Assembly: GCF_002218065.1 (NCBI RefSeq)
Contig: NZ_BDUB01000001.1
Span: forward strand, 1,065,567 to 1,129,566
Direction of reading: 5' to 3'
DNA from: Nodularia sp. NIES-3585
GTDB taxonomy: Bacteria > Cyanobacteriota > Cyanobacteriia > Cyanobacteriales > Nostocaceae
DNA: 64,000 bases
Positions 42,826 to 51,581 of the stretch are shown one piece after another. The notes beneath the pieces are model-generated. The model did not search any database, was not told the DNA's origin, and saw only the letters and a program-made list of their open reading frames with translations. The position numbers were made by a program, and so were the translations under genes. Every line of letters starts with the position of its first letter. The first letter of the stretch is position 1.

Positions 42826-44994
42826 TTACATACATGATTGTACTAAAGGCAACAGCCGACCTAATTGCTCTTGCCCATTTACGGCTAAGTCACTGTGACA
42901 TAAATAAACTTTTTCGTCTACACGAGACAGCAAATCTGCTAAGATTTTCCGCAATCTTTCTTCTTCTAGTAAATTTTCATCTTCTGCTGTCCATGGTTCG
43001 CCTAACCTGTTCCTCAAAAACAATGGGGCTGCAAATAGCGTCGCCGCACCACCTTTTGCCCATAGAGGAGAACCAGCATCTAACCAGAAATGCCAACGGT
43101 GAAATCTTCTACTAGAGCGATATTGAAAAATAGTTGCCAAGGTGACAGCTTTTCTAGTTGGACCGATGGGACGCAAGGGGTAAGGGTTGGCGGTAATAGT
43201 ACCACGTCGCAGCAAGTGTATAAATTCGGCACAGGTTGTGCTGATTTCTTTCCCTGCTATCCTGGGGGTTGTTTGTCGTAAACGGGTGTCAATTTCCCAA
43301 TAATGTTGGGCAGTTTCCAGTAATTCACGCAGTGCTGCCATTTGGTCGTAGGGAAGGCTGCTATCCTGAGAGATAAAATTCTGCATTGCCAGATATAACA
43401 GAGAAATGGGACTGGGAATCAAACGCTGTGCTTGTTGCGATCGCTGTTTTTCTAACCACTGTAAAATTTCCCCATAAGCTGTGGTGGCTGCATAGCCGAT
43501 GCGATCCCAGCGCTCAAATGCTGACACTGGTAGCAAGTGGGGATGGTCGGGATGAGGTACAAAACAATAATCTGCAATTAATCCGGCGCGTACTGGGTCG
43601 ATGCGAGTGGAGAGTGGGGAGTGGGGAGTGGGGAGTGGGGAGTGGGGAGTGGGGATTTCTCGTTTTCTACTTAAGACCACTAACATCTCGGCTACTTCAT
43701 CTCGATCTACGAGGCGACCTAAACCAGGATAGACTAGTGCCAGCATGGTGAGTAAGGCTCGAATCACTGGTGAACTAATCAGGGGGCGTTGGTCGTGGAG
43801 TGATTCAACTGGAATGTTTTGCTTATCCAGGATTTCTACCAAAGTATAACGCGCGATCGCATCTAAACCCGGTGCAATAATTGCCACATCTTCTGCTTGT
43901 ACTTGTCCCGATTTGATCGCATGAACAATTTCTGCTGCTGTTTTGCGTAACAATTCGGAGCGGGAGATGGTTTGAATTAACTGCACGGGGTCTGGTAAAC
44001 TCGACACCATCATTTGTTCTGTGACTAACTCCACCATGGGCATAAAAAGTTGCTGGGCTAGACTAGGTAAAGGTGATGTCGTTAATCTCTCAATTTGACA
44101 ACGCGCTCCTAAACCTTCTAAATAGTTAGGATCGGCTCCCAATCCTAAGCGCACTGCACCATCAGGGTTATAGCTAAAAGCACCTACGGCACCTTGATCT
44201 AACAAAAAGTCAAACAGTTGACGCGCTACTCCAGGATACTCATCGACATCATCTGCTAGTACAGCCTGATAGCGTTGAGTCAGGTGTTGTTGATAATTGC
44301 GATCGCCTAATAACTTCTGACTATACAGTTCAGTAATAATCCCATAACTCAGTAATCCCCTTTCTAAACACCAGTTGCGCCAATCTAGTAATAAAGATGC
44401 CAAAAACTCCGGTTCTAAATCTATGGCATTTTCTTCTAAGCCCCTGTGCAAAATCTGGCCAATATCTTCGCAGGGTGTACCACTATAAGCCGCCAATTGA
44501 AGTAAATCCAGAATCCGACGTACCAAACGGTACTCATTCACTCCCGCACGCCGCAAAGTGGCTACATCTAATTGGGAATGCCAAAGTTTAGTTGCTAATT
44601 CCTGTTCAGTTTCAGGGCGTAATCTTACCGGAAATTGTGCTTTGAGATTTAACGACTGAATCAATAAAGGCCAAAATAAAATAACTTCATCTTGAAAAAA
44701 ACCGAGCATCGTTTTGGCACGAACTGGATATTTTCCCTGAGTTGCAGTCACAATTTTATCAGCCAGACTACGGCGATTCTCACTATTGGCAGCTAAAACC
44801 AAAACTCCTGGTTCTGTCTTGGGAAGATATGAGACTTGTGATCTTCCTTTGCTTTTTTTATCCCCCGGTTTTTTAGTATAAGATGATTCAAAACTCTGAT
44901 GTTCATTTTGCAACCAATCACAAAAACTCTTTACCAAACGAGCCGTCTTACCACTGCGGCTAGCGCCAACAATCCAAATAGAATGAGAAATCAC
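42826..44994 (-). CDS. UvrD/AddB-like superfamily I helicase-nuclease relative, with a heptamer array inside
   Basis: 722 residues. Walker A is GASRSGKTARL near residue 10; VLVLAANSENRRSLAD is a second helicase-like block, and YQAVLADDVDEYP looks like the Walker B segment (usually DEFQD). LISSPVIRALLTMLAL fits the C-terminal motor half as in AddB. Cyanobacterial homologues are often annotated as recombinase-family protein. Around residues 450-465 the protein reads PTPHSPLPTPHSPL, encoded by a run of heptamers at 43605-43653, so the repeat has grown inside the gene while keeping the frame. The role is probably DNA recombination or repair; partners are not adjacent. Confidence 0.75.
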   Translation of the reverse strand: MISHSIWIVGASRSGKTARLVKSFCDWLQNEHQSFESSYTKKPGDKKSKGRSQVSYLPKTEPGVLVLAANSENRRSLADKIVTATQGKYPVRAKTMLGFFQDEVILFWPLLIQSLNLKAQFPVRLRPETEQELATKLWHSQLDVATLRRAGVNEYRLVRRILDLLQLAAYSGTPCEDIGQILHRGLEENAIDLEPEFLASLLLDWRNWCLERGLLSYGIITELYSQKLLGDRNYQQHLTQRYQAVLADDVDEYPGVARQLFDFLLDQGAVGAFSYNPDGAVRLGLGADPNYLEGLGARCQIERLTTSPLPSLAQQLFMPMVELVTEQMMVSSLPDPVQLIQTISRSELLRKTAAEIVHAIKSGQVQAEDVAIIAPGLDAIARYTLVEILDKQNIPVESLHDQRPLISSPVIRALLTMLALVYPGLGRLVDRDEVAEMLVVLSRKREIPTPHSPLPTPHSPLSTRIDPVRAGLIADYCFVPHPDHPHLLPVSAFERWDRIGYAATTAYGEILQWLEKQRSQQAQRLIPSPISLLYLAMQNFISQDSSLPYDQMAALRELLETAQHYWEIDTRLRQTTPRIAGKEISTTCAEFIHLLRRGTITANPYPLRPIGPTRKAVTLATIFQYRSSRRFHRWHFWLDAGSPLWAKGGAATLFAAPLFLRNRLGEPWTAEDENLLEEERLRKILADLLSRVDEKVYLCHSDLAVNGQEQLGRLLPLVQSCM
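43605..43653. repeat. GAGTGGG heptamer array inside a coding sequence
   Basis: One GAGTGGA unit and six perfect GAGTGGG units. Read from the minus strand, three heptamers encode PTPHSPL with no stop in that phase. Confidence 0.92.
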
Positions 44995-45081
44995 AAATCC
45001 TCCCCTTGTAGATTTGCTAGTATACTTTGTGCGTTAACTTAATGTTAATAATCACCAATAAATGCTGGATGATTACTTTCA

Positions 45082-46401
45082 ATGAAAATACCTATTTTTA
45101 GCCAAAATATTTACCCTTTTTTATTATCTGCTTACCGATGGTACTTACTCACCCCAGAGCGTTCATTGGCAGCAGCTTATCAGGCAGCATTACAAATAAA
45201 AACCATAGAAGATGAGCATTTCAATGGTAATAAAATAGACTTAAACTCAGCCATCTACAATAACAGCGTGATGGATTATTTTGAGTCAGATTTAAAGCGA
45301 CAATTAAGAATTGCCCGGATGCGACTGACAGAGTTTCGGGCTAGTCGTTTGTTTTCTAATGAATCTAATCAAAGAGCATCTCAGAAAACAGGTATAGAAT
45401 ATCCTAGTCCTGCCTTAATTTTAGAAAAATTAAATTTTATTGATCAAGTCATCTCCAAATATAATAACTTGGAAAACGAGATCACTTCTTCTGCTTTAGT
45501 AAATAAACCTGAAATTGTTAAAGTTGATTCGCCTACCCCTCAATCGTCCCCACAAAAATTACCAAATCCAAATAAAGAACCGCAGAAAAAACAGCGAGGT
45601 AAGGCTGATACAATGGGAATATTGCCTCGGTCGATTTTAAGTACCATCGGCCGTCTGCAAGTTGAATTAGATCCCAACGCTGAACAAGATGTTGTAAAAA
45701 ATTTCCGTCAGACTCAAAGAAGAACTATTATAGCTATTAGATTTATTTTACTATTAATCATCATACCTCTTTTAACTCATCAAATATCAAAAGTATTAAT
45801 AGTCGGACCTGTACTCAACCATTTTAGAAGTCCCGAAACAGGGCAAATTTTTCTCAATTTGGAAATGGAGGAAGAAGCATTAGTAGAACTGCAAAGATTT
45901 GAAGAAAAACTCAAATTTAAAAACCTCATTAGTAGCGCCCCTCCACTATCTGCTCAAGAGATGGAAATTGAGCTAGAAGAAAAAGCCCATGAAATTGCTG
46001 AACAATTTCGTCGCCAAAGTGCCAACGCTATAAAAAATGTTTTTTCAGATATTTTCTCAGTTGGTGCTTTTATTTATCTGTTGGTGATTAGCAAGTCTTC
46101 TATTGCGGTGTTAAAAGATTTCTTTGATCATATTGTCTATGGTCTTAGTGATAGCGCTAAAGCATTTATCATTATTTTGTTTACTGATGTATTTGTCGGA
46201 TTTCACTCTCCCCATGGCTGGGAAGTAATTTTAGAAGGTGTATCACGTCATTGGGGTTTACCAGCTAATCGAGATTTCATCTTCTTATTTATTGCCACCT
46301 TTCCCGTGATTTTAGATACCATCTTTAAATATTGGATTTTTCGTTATTTAAACCGCATATCTCCTTCGGCAGTTGCTACATATCGGAATATGAATGAATA
46401 A
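45082..46401 (+). CDS. pcxA: Proton extrusion protein PcxA (CemA homologue)
   Basis: 439 residues. The N-terminal soluble half includes YRWYLLTPERSLAAAYQAALQIKTIEDEHF, a hallmark of the family, and a Pro/Lys-rich linker near 150-170. The C-terminal half has four membrane segments with FRQTQRRTIIAIRFILLLIIIPLLTHQ and FLFIATFPVILDTIFKYWIFRYLNRISPS, which matches chloroplast CemA. PcxA is needed for light-induced Na+-dependent proton extrusion and pH balance in cyanobacteria. It is divergent from the helicase gene. Confidence 0.93.
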   Translation: MKIPIFSQNIYPFLLSAYRWYLLTPERSLAAAYQAALQIKTIEDEHFNGNKIDLNSAIYNNSVMDYFESDLKRQLRIARMRLTEFRASRLFSNESNQRASQKTGIEYPSPALILEKLNFIDQVISKYNNLENEITSSALVNKPEIVKVDSPTPQSSPQKLPNPNKEPQKKQRGKADTMGILPRSILSTIGRLQVELDPNAEQDVVKNFRQTQRRTIIAIRFILLLIIIPLLTHQISKVLIVGPVLNHFRSPETGQIFLNLEMEEEALVELQRFEEKLKFKNLISSAPPLSAQEMEIELEEKAHEIAEQFRRQSANAIKNVFSDIFSVGAFIYLLVISKSSIAVLKDFFDHIVYGLSDSAKAFIIILFTDVFVGFHSPHGWEVILEGVSRHWGLPANRDFIFLFIATFPVILDTIFKYWIFRYLNRISPSAVATYRNMNE

Positions 46402-46465
46402 CAGAAATCACATGGGCAAATACATTAAGCCAGATAAAAGAAACTCCAGAATTAGCAAAATCAAA

Positions 46466-46580
46466 AGTCAAAATCACGGATTAGACGGATTAAGGGATTT
46501 CACTGATTTTAGCATCTGTTGCTATCACAAATAATCTAATCCGCGCAATCCTTTAATCCCCATCATCCACGATTCTGACT
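46466..46580. repeat. About 115-bp imperfect palindrome left of the GxxExxY gene
   Basis: AGTCAAAATCACGGATT at the left and ATCCACGATTCTGACT at the right are inverted arms, with GGATTAAGGGATT/AATCCTTTAATCC inside. Same family as 47007-47115. Confidence 0.75.
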
Positions 46581-46619
46581 TTTTTCCGCGGAATTCCTTA
46601 ATCCACAATCTCGATACCT

Positions 46620-47003
46620 ATGGACTTAAAATACCAAGACATTACCCAAAAAATTATCGGCGCATCCTTTGAAGTCCATAAATTTCTAGGTAACGGCTTT
46701 CAAGAAGTAATTTATCAACGCGCCCTTGCCTACGAACTCCATCAAGCAGGATTAACCTTTGCCAGAGAAATTGAACAACAAATCTATTACAAAAACCTAC
46801 CCGAACCAATTGGTACACGCCGCGCCGATTTTGTGGTTGAAGAAAAAGTATTAGTCGAACTCAAAGCAGTAATCCAACTCGAAGACGTACACCTAGCCCA
46901 AGCATTAAACTATCTCAAAGTATATAAACTCGAAGTTGGATTATTAATTAACTTTGGAAGTAAAAGTTTGACATTTAAGAGATTAGTATTTAGTAACAAA
47001 TAA
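46620..47003 (+). CDS. GxxExxY protein (PDDEXK_3-type nuclease-like)
   Basis: 127 residues. The family signature GNGFQEVIY (GxxExxY) lies near residue 24, followed by RRADFVVEEKVLVELKAVIQLED, where Asp, Glu and Lys form a PD-(D/E)XK-like set (D-x(9)-ELK). Family members are about this size, occur singly and patchily in genomes, and have no settled function. The gene is bracketed by two related palindromes of about 110 bp (46466-46580 and 47007-47115), so gene and repeats look like a single mobile unit. No transposase is encoded. Confidence 0.9.
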   Translation: MDLKYQDITQKIIGASFEVHKFLGNGFQEVIYQRALAYELHQAGLTFAREIEQQIYYKNLPEPIGTRRADFVVEEKVLVELKAVIQLEDVHLAQALNYLKVYKLEVGLLINFGSKSLTFKRLVFSNK

Positions 47004-47006
47004 AAG

Positions 47007-47115
47007 AGTCAGAATCGCGGATTATATGGATTACGCTGATTACACAGATTTTTTTCATTTGCTAAGATAACCAAAATCTGTGAAATCCTTTAATCCGTAA
47101 AATCCGTGATTCTAA
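47007..47115. repeat. About 109-bp imperfect palindrome right of the GxxExxY gene
   Basis: AGTCAGAATCGCGGATT on the left and AATCCGTGATTCTAAC on the right are inverted arms with CACAGATTTTT/AAAATCTGTG inside. It belongs to the same sequence family as the left palindrome. Confidence 0.75.
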
Positions 47116-47244
47116 CCTTGTTTTTAGCTATTCACACATCACTCAGGCTTACTCAGGAGAAATTGGAAAGGCGATCGCCCCCTGCATTACCGTAGACAAT
47201 CGCCCTCATAATTAGTATGATTTATTACTCCAAACAGACTTAGC

Positions 47245-47315
47245 TGCCTCCCCACACTTGAGGCATTCGCCTGTGAGTAAGGAAGCCACACCCTCAGACG
47301 AAAGCAGCGTGGGGT
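47245..47315. mobile_element. Possible decayed IS200/IS605-type end
   Basis: CCCCACACTTGAGGCATTC on the left and GCAGCGTGGGGTAGTTC on the right resemble the terminal hairpin pieces of such elements. No transposase is present. It directly precedes the argJ stop. Confidence 0.35.
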
Positions 47316-47318
47316 AGT

Positions 47319-48632
47319 TCAAGTAGTATATTCTGCGTTAATTTTTACGTAGTCATAACTCAAATCACAACCCCAAGCTTTACCGGAACCATGACCATTA
47401 CCAACGTTAACAGCAATAATCACGGGATTATCGACTCGTTGACCTTTAATTATGCTTCTATCCACAGATAAATCATTACTATTGTTAGTAGCAATAAAAT
47501 CTGGGGGTAAAGAAGAATCAGCCGCTGTTTGTTTTAAATATGCACTCGCTGCTGCACGGTCAAATGGTACTGGTTGACCATTTTCTAACAATAAAAAATC
47601 CCCTAACTTAATTTGCAGGTTGTCTTGTTCAAAATTTACACCTGCACGTCCGGCGGCGGCGGCGATACGTCCCCAATTGGGATCGCGGCCAAAAATGGCA
47701 GCTTTAACTAGAGATGAACCGGCAACTGTTTTAGCAATTTGACGGGCGGAAACTTGATCATAAGCGCCAGTTACTTGCACTTCAATTAAGCAAGTTGCAC
47801 CTTCGCCATCACGTGCGATCGCTTTGGCTAAATGCTGACATACTGCTGTTAACATCGCTTCTAATTTCTCAGCTTCTGCACCCATTTCGGTAATTGCTGG
47901 GGTGCGAGATTGACCATTAGCCAAAGCCATTAAACTATCGTTAGTGCTGGTATCACCATCTACGGTAATGGCATTAAAACTTTTATCAGCCGCCCTACTT
48001 AACATTTGTTGCCACAAATTTGACGAAACCGCCGCATCACAAGTTACAAATGCCAACATCGTGGCCATATTGGGATGAATCATCCCCGAACCTTTGGCAA
48101 TACCACCAATGCGGACGGGGCGATCGCCTATAGTTGTTTCTAAAGCAATGGATTTTGTCACCAAGTCTGTAGTAATAATTGCCCCGGCGGCGGCATCTGA
48201 ACCCGTTGGGGAGAGTGCTGCTACTACCTTGGGAATACCACTGCGTAAGGCATCCATCCTCATCCGTTGACCAATCACACCCGTAGAAGCCAAGAGAATG
48301 GATTTCGGAGAAATATTCAACTCCCGCGCTAATATTTCGGCACTTTCTTCGGCATCACGCACACCTTGCATCCCTATGGAAGCGTTTGCTTGACCAGCAT
48401 TGCAGAGAATTGCACGGGCGCTGTGTTTAGCCCGCAACCGTTGCTGACAATAATCTACACAGGCGGCTTTGACTTGACTAGTGGTAAATACACCAGCTGC
48501 GATCGCCTCTACATCTGAGCATATCAAAGCTAAATCGGGCAATCCCGAAGGCTTCAGTCCGGCGGTGATTCCCGCCGCCTGATAACCTCTTGGCGCTGTC
48601 ACACCGCCAGAGATTTCTTGCCAATCTGCCAT
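47319..48632 (-). CDS. argJ: Bifunctional glutamate N-acetyltransferase/amino-acid acetyltransferase
   Basis: 437 residues from the ATG at 48632, which has GGAG eight bases upstream; a GTG five codons earlier is less likely. GSGMIHPNMATMLAFVTCDA holds the Thr at the Ala-Thr self-cleavage site that makes the alpha and beta chains. ARDGEGATCLIEV and FGRDPNWGRIAAAAGRAG are other hallmark blocks. It moves acetyl groups from N-acetylornithine to glutamate, starting the cyclic arginine pathway. The gene stands alone, as arg genes are scattered in cyanobacteria. Confidence 0.96.
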   Translation of the reverse strand: MADWQEISGGVTAPRGYQAAGITAGLKPSGLPDLALICSDVEAIAAGVFTTSQVKAACVDYCQQRLRAKHSARAILCNAGQANASIGMQGVRDAEESAEILARELNISPKSILLASTGVIGQRMRMDALRSGIPKVVAALSPTGSDAAAGAIITTDLVTKSIALETTIGDRPVRIGGIAKGSGMIHPNMATMLAFVTCDAAVSSNLWQQMLSRAADKSFNAITVDGDTSTNDSLMALANGQSRTPAITEMGAEAEKLEAMLTAVCQHLAKAIARDGEGATCLIEVQVTGAYDQVSARQIAKTVAGSSLVKAAIFGRDPNWGRIAAAAGRAGVNFEQDNLQIKLGDFLLLENGQPVPFDRAAASAYLKQTAADSSLPPDFIATNNSNDLSVDRSIIKGQRVDNPVIIAVNVGNGHGSGKAWGCDLSYDYVKINAEYTT

Positions 48633-48659
48633 TTTTTTTCTCCCCACAACTGTTAGCTG

Positions 48660-49232
48660 CTTGACTGGCGATTATACCAAGTCTTCACTCACAACTGCCA
48701 GATATTTGCCGAGCATGAAATAAGGAGAGCCACATGGGTAGCTCTCCAGATCATCAGGGTGCATCTACTTAGCACAGTATAACATTTTTGCAGTGAGGTG
48801 TAACACCCATGATTTATTTTTGGACTAAATCTTTTTCAGCCGTAAACAGTTATGGCGCTCAAAAAATGGCTCAAACCATTTGGCCTGAACTTATTTCAAT
48901 TATTTTATTTTTGCTTAATATTAGGAATCCGATTTGATTATTGAAAAAATCGGCTCTTCAGTTCCTTTTATGGAGTTGAATAATAAATAAAATCTGAGCA
49001 GAGCCTATGTTCTTTGCTCTAACTGGATTTTAGATTTTTGAGCCTTTCTATAAAACGGCTATTTTAATGCCGTACCATAAAACCAACGCAAGAGCCAAAA
49101 AATCTACGTATATGTAGGGTGTGTTATGGCTTTAGCCTAACGCACCGTCTTTGTGGGTCTTGGTGCCGTACTCTCCTCGATCACACACACGTGTGTTTCA
49201 TAAATCAAATATGAGTCCTATATAACTTTAAA
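48660..49232. other. Intergenic region, mostly without recognised content
   Basis: Apart from the palindromic repeat at 49113-49148, nothing firm is seen. A 42-codon frame at 48809-48937 has a weak GAGG ten bases upstream but no recognisable sequence. Confidence 0.45.
49113..49148. repeat. Palindromic repeat of the GTAGGGTG-GTTA type (copy f)
   Basis: GTAGGGTGTGTTA then GGCTTTAGCC then TAACGCACC: outer and inner arms both pair. Confidence 0.75.
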
Positions 49233-49443
49233 CGTATCAGCTCAATAGTTCGGGGGAAGGAGTTCTCTACTGTCTGACGCATGGATTGGTCTGCAATCTC
49301 TTTTGGCTCCATGGTTTGCAGCAAATCTAATTCGGAAAAGTCACTCTTCATAAGCTTTTGCGTCATGTCCCCTATTTTAGGATACTATGTGTACCTCGCT
49401 TCACTTATTTTCCTCCCCTACCCCTACTTATTGAGCCGATACC
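49233..49443 (-). mobile_element. IS66-derived miniature element (internal deletion derivative)
   Basis: The minus-strand left end GGTATCGGCTCAATAAGTAG (49443 downward) and the plus-strand right end CGTATCAGCTCAATAGTT (from 49233) form terminal inverted repeats. Between them is only the first part of an IS66-type transposase frame, matching 24506-24682 almost base for base up to CAGACAGTAGAG, then a jump to the right end. Flanks show no clear 8-bp target duplication. Its left end overlaps the 3' end of mrdA. Confidence 0.8.
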
Positions 49444-51233
49444 TTTCCAGGGTACTTACGTTGAAAATAGTCTTCCATAATTTCTAAAATCATCGGGCCG
49501 GCAAGACTACCACCACCACCACCAGAATGTTCGGTAAAAGCGACGATGAGGATTTCTGGTTGATCTACTGGGGCATAAGCACCAAACCAAGCATGATTTT
49601 TTTTCACCCCACGCTGCCATGCTTCGGCTGTGCCTGTTTTACCCGCTACTGGGGGAAGTGTGGGTGTATCCAAAACTCTACCAGTACCCTCCGTTATCAC
49701 CTTCCTGAGTCCGTCTTGGATAATTTTCAGGGTTGTCGGTTTCATCTTCACAGGTTCTCGCCAGCTTCTGGCTTCTTCATTATCTTTGAGCAAATGGGGT
49801 TGGACTCGATAGCCGCCATTAGCTGGTACTGCAAACATGACAGCAACTTGCAAAGGAGTCGCTAACAAAGCACCTTGACCAATTGACATATTAATGCTGT
49901 CGCCTACAGTCCAAGGCATTTTCCAAGTCTTGCGTTTCCATTCTTCGTCTGGTACTAAACCTCTTGTTTCTTCCGAGTCAAACTCAAAGCCAGTTTTTTC
50001 ACCAAATCCAAATTTACGAGTCCATGCAATCAAAGTCGGGCCACCCACTGCCCTAGCAACTTGATAAAAGAAAGTATCACTACTCCACTGCATTGCGCCC
50101 ACAAAACCTAAAGGCCCGAATCCGGCGTGGTTCCATTCACCAAATCTAGTGCCACCAATAGTTAAAGAACCGTAGGTTTGTAAGACTGTGTTGGGAGCAA
50201 ATTTACCTGATTCCAGCCCCGCAGCCGTAGTGACAATTTTGAAGGTACTGGCGGGAGGAAAAGCACTAAGAGCGCGATTAACTAAAGGATGGTCTGCACC
50301 TTGGACTGTTTCCCAATCTTTTTGGGTGAGTTTTTGTTTGGAGAAAATATTGGGGTCAAAGGTGGGACGAGACACCATTGCTAAGACTCCGCCATTCTTG
50401 GGGTCAATTGCTACAATCGCACCGTTGTATTTGCCCAAAGCTTTGTTGGCTGCCATTTGCAGATTTAAATCTATGGTTAAATTTAAATCATTACCGGGCT
50501 TGGCCTGTTTTTCTCCCAACACCCGAATCGGACGACCTGCGCCATCTACTTCTACTTGCTGACCGCCCCATTCACCCCGAAGAATATTTTCGTAAGCCTT
50601 TTCAGACCCCATTTGACCAATGACATCTCCTAATCGATAGCCTGACTCCTGCCTCTGTTTTAACTGTTCGGGAGTTAATTCTCGCGTATATCCCAGTACA
50701 TGGGCTAATTCTTTACCGCGGGGGTAGTAGCGAACGGCTTCGGTATGTATTTCTACATCTTTTAATTCGTTTTGATACTCTTTTAAAGCTGTGATTTGGG
50801 CTTCATTTAGGTCACGAGCAATGCGAATCAGTGAAGAAGAGTTGGGGCCTGCGGCTTGTAATTGTTTTTCTAATTCTGCTTTGGGGATATCTAGAATTTT
50901 CTCTAGAAGTGAACCAACTACCGACCACCCAGCTTTTGTATGTGCCATTGGCCACAGATATACAGAGCGAGGATAACGGGTACTAGCTAAAAGTTGGCCA
51001 TGGCGATCAAAAATATTACCCCTTTCTGGTTGTTTGGGAATTATCCGCACTCGGTTAGCTTCTGCTCTGGAACGGTGTTTCGCTCCTTCGACAATTTGTA
51101 AGTATGCCAAGCGAACGCCTATTCCAGTGGTCATTAATAGGGTAAATGCAATTAAAAATACTGGCTGAAAATTGCGGCCGACGGTACGTATATCTTTTTT
51201 TCCGCCCAGTGGGGATGGTTTTAATAAAGTCAT
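49428..51233 (-). CDS. mrdA: Penicillin-binding protein 2 (elongation-specific transpeptidase)
   Basis: 601 residues. One N-terminal membrane segment (LIAFTLLMTTGIGVRLAYL region), a dimerisation domain (about 60-250), and the transpeptidase: SAFPPASTFKIV (Ser-x-x-Lys), a SxN-type segment near QWSSDTFFYQ, and VAGKTGTAEAWQ. It cross-links peptidoglycan during cell elongation with RodA. The last residues (VSAQ) and the TAA stop are encoded by the end of the adjoining IS66-derived element, so the native C-terminal tail has been replaced. The catalytic domain is complete, so function is probably kept. Confidence 0.94.
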   Translation of the reverse strand: MTLLKPSPLGGKKDIRTVGRNFQPVFLIAFTLLMTTGIGVRLAYLQIVEGAKHRSRAEANRVRIIPKQPERGNIFDRHGQLLASTRYPRSVYLWPMAHTKAGWSVVGSLLEKILDIPKAELEKQLQAAGPNSSSLIRIARDLNEAQITALKEYQNELKDVEIHTEAVRYYPRGKELAHVLGYTRELTPEQLKQRQESGYRLGDVIGQMGSEKAYENILRGEWGGQQVEVDGAGRPIRVLGEKQAKPGNDLNLTIDLNLQMAANKALGKYNGAIVAIDPKNGGVLAMVSRPTFDPNIFSKQKLTQKDWETVQGADHPLVNRALSAFPPASTFKIVTTAAGLESGKFAPNTVLQTYGSLTIGGTRFGEWNHAGFGPLGFVGAMQWSSDTFFYQVARAVGGPTLIAWTRKFGFGEKTGFEFDSEETRGLVPDEEWKRKTWKMPWTVGDSINMSIGQGALLATPLQVAVMFAVPANGGYRVQPHLLKDNEEARSWREPVKMKPTTLKIIQDGLRKVITEGTGRVLDTPTLPPVAGKTGTAEAWQRGVKKNHAWFGAYAPVDQPEILIVAFTEHSGGGGGSLAGPMILEIMEDYFQRKYPGKVSAQ

Positions 51234-51240
51234 AAGACAA

Positions 51241-51581
51241 ATAAATTTTCTAAACTAGTATTAATATGTATAGAATTATGCTAAATCTTTACTGGGTTTT
51301 GAGCAGCAAAGCGATCGCTCGACCGATTAACTGCCAATCAACCTTTATACTGCATAATTTGTCAGGAAGGAAAGGGTCTAATACCCCCACCCTAGCGAAA
51401 TATCAAGGAAATACGTCTACATTTAGGTTGTATTTCAGTCGGGCTGGAAATCCCCCTGGGAAAAAGTCTTCAATTTGGAATTGTTGATTGATTCTCCAGG
51501 CCTAGCTAACTAATTATAAGTTTCAATAGACGGCATTCAAATGACAAACTAATCTCATATCAGAGCATTTTACTGAGAATT
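51241..51581. other. Intergenic region between divergent mrdA and potA
   Basis: About 340 bases with one HIP1 site (51311-51318 region) and no gene-like frame of note. It should carry both promoters. Confidence 0.45.

Noticed and set aside
48809-48937. 42-codon frame with a weak GAGG upstream
   Set aside because: No family, no conservation evidence and no clear context; left as possible noise.
49281-49487. 68-codon plus-strand frame
   Set aside because: It is antisense to the IS66-derived miniature element and the end of mrdA; a matching antisense frame is seen at 24486-24668 in the other copy.
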